From the NCBI GenBank assembly GCA_004802705.1, contig SGPL01000547.1, positions 1 to 21,844 on the forward strand: a DNA stretch of 21,844 nucleotides, written 5' to 3'. This document shows, in pieces, positions 21,020 to 21,844 of this stretch. The stretch is from Bondarzewia mesenterica. Lineage: Eukaryota; Basidiomycota; Agaricomycetes; Russulales; Bondarzewiaceae. The translations under genes were made by a program, and so were the position numbers. The notes below the pieces were generated by a model that saw only the letters and a program-made list of their open reading frames with translations, did not search any database and was not told where the DNA came from. How positions within the stretch are numbered: the first letter of the stretch is position 1; the number at the start of each line of letters is the position of its first letter.

Positions 21020-21073
21020 CTGCAGGATAGTCGATGAGCTCAGTTTTGTTGCATGAAACGTTCTGCGACTCAC
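21020..21073 (-). other. 5' UTR intron of the galectin gene
   Basis: Minus strand: GTGAGT donor at 21073 and CTGCAG acceptor at 21020, 54 nt long, ending 26 bases before the galectin ATG at 20993. Size and signals match the coding introns around it. It lies between the TATA box and the ATG. Confidence 0.55.
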
Positions 21074-21140
21074 CTGAGCTCAGTGGGACGCTAGCGAGAG
21101 GGTAGGACCTGGGGGGAAGAGTGCACTCAAGATGGAACAG

Positions 21141-21148
21141 TTTATATA
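21141..21148 (-). promoter_or_regulatory. TATA box of the galectin gene
   Basis: TATATAAA on the minus strand, about 150 bases before the galectin ATG; after removing the 54-nt leader intron the 5' UTR would be about 65-70 nt. A consensus TATA box suggests inducible, strong expression, as expected of a fruiting-body lectin (inference). Confidence 0.6.
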
Positions 21149-21282
21149 CACTACCGAGGTATGCATAATCAAGGAAAGACGTGATAGGCCATTCACACAG
21201 TTCAAGGCTGAGCGAAAGAAAGGCATAGCCTACGCCAATTTTGGAAAAGTGAATCCGCAACGTAGGCCGAGGATGTCGCAAG

Positions 21283-21652
21283 TCAGATGGACTGTGAACA
21301 CGGATTACTCCTAGCAGCGGAGCTGCTCATCACCTTCCTTATGGCAATAGGGAATGTCAAAGTCATAGGAGGTGCATGAACTGAAGATCTGGTGACATGA
21401 ACTGCAGTGAAGTCGACCATGTAAGGCATAAATGTACGATTCGAGAATCGAGAGAGCGGTGAGAATGCACCCAGCTGGTCAGTTCCAGCTCTTGGAAAAC
21501 GGATAAGTGTCGAATTGACTGTGAAGTACGACATGCCTGGAAAATTGGAAACCTACTCAATGACTATTAGACTGAATGAAGTTTCCTCCGGACTTTCTCG
21601 TTGCTGAATGAAACGGTACGTCGTACTTACCTGGGCAGTATGACTCGAACAT
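21283..21652 (-). CDS. Weak candidate small gene, about 92 aa
   Basis: A possible two-exon reading: ATG at 21652 (MFESYCP), GTAAGT donor at 21630, TTTTCCAG acceptor at 21537, then MSYFTVNSTLIRFPRAG and on to a TGA at 21283. The splice signals are good, but the protein has no recognised family, no conserved feature, and the intron (94 nt) is longer than most here. The frame is also open upstream of the ATG into the inverted repeat. It may be a non-coding transcript or chance. Confidence 0.22.
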
Positions 21653-21670
21653 GAGGTGGTCAGGCGCAGC

Positions 21671-21755
21671 GGCGGTGGCACTATAGGTGTGGGATCCGCG
21701 AAGCGGGAAGAAAATTAATTAACGGCGCGGATCCCACACCTATAGTGCCACCGCC
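21671..21755. repeat. Perfect 30-bp inverted repeat with 25-nt loop
   Basis: Left arm 21671-21700 (starts GGCGGTGGCACTATAGGTGT, ends GGGATCCGCG) and right arm 21726-21755 are exact reverse complements. The loop 21701-21725 contains TTAATTAA. The next bases on either side do not pair, and I see no target-site duplication. It lies about 90 bases from the right end of the window. It could be a small foldback element, a MITE remnant or an assembly/cloning chimera. Confidence 0.9.
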
Positions 21756-21844
21756 CTCATCCGCCGTCTCACGAGCTGGGTAGCTTCTTCATGACATCGT
21801 TCTCCGTTACGGCGTTGCCTTCGGAGTGAAATGCGAAGCCGCAC

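Noticed and set aside
21679..21747. CACTA-type terminal inverted repeat (arms contain CACTATAGG)
   Set aside because: The inverted repeat extends 8 bp outside CACTA on both sides, there is no direct target-site duplication, and no transposase; the match to CACTA is probably coincidence.

Overview
This is nuclear DNA of a basidiomycete fungus, most likely an agaricomycete. The protein genes are cut by many short introns (mostly 45-65 nt) with GTRNGT-type donors and CTRAY-like branch sites. The gene content fits: an ER folding-sensor glucosyltransferase, a polo kinase, a CYP with the N-terminal anchor typical of fungi, and a CGL2-type fruiting-body galectin. About 100 isolated N characters lie only between 4344 and 7554.

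Layout, left to right. (1) 1-1660, minus: cytochrome P450; its last exon or exons, with the haem cysteine, lie off the left edge. (2) 1661-4648: gene-poor, only weak candidates. (3) 4649-6020, minus: an unrecognised multi-exon gene in the N-rich stretch, found by reading exon by exon. (4) 6535-9353, minus: complete polo-like kinase, 7 exons, 824 aa, with kinase domain and both polo boxes. (5) 10071-11012, minus: complete short-chain dehydrogenase/reductase, 5 exons, about 236 aa. (6) 11827-18210, plus: complete UDP-glucose:glycoprotein glucosyltransferase, 30 exons, about 1596 aa, signal peptide to RDEL tail, with one apparent 1-nt frameshift in a T run. (7) 18448-20316, minus: an unrecognised protein of about 500 aa whose reading is broken at about four points (pseudogene or poor sequence). 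(8) 20438-20993, minus: complete galectin with a TATA box and a 5' UTR intron. (9) 21671-21755: a perfect 30-bp inverted repeat with a 25-nt loop near the right end.

The genes do not form an obvious pathway. UGGT acts in ER glycoprotein quality control, polo kinase in mitosis, and the P450 and SDR are oxidoreductases separated by the polo kinase and the unrecognised gene, so I do not claim a metabolic cluster. The galectin is probably a fruiting-body or defence lectin. The most useful points for a second look are the galectin's changed sugar-binding loop, the two unrecognised genes, the UGGT frameshift and micro-exons, and the terminal inverted repeat. All exon coordinates come from splice signals, reading frame and remembered family patterns; no search was run.
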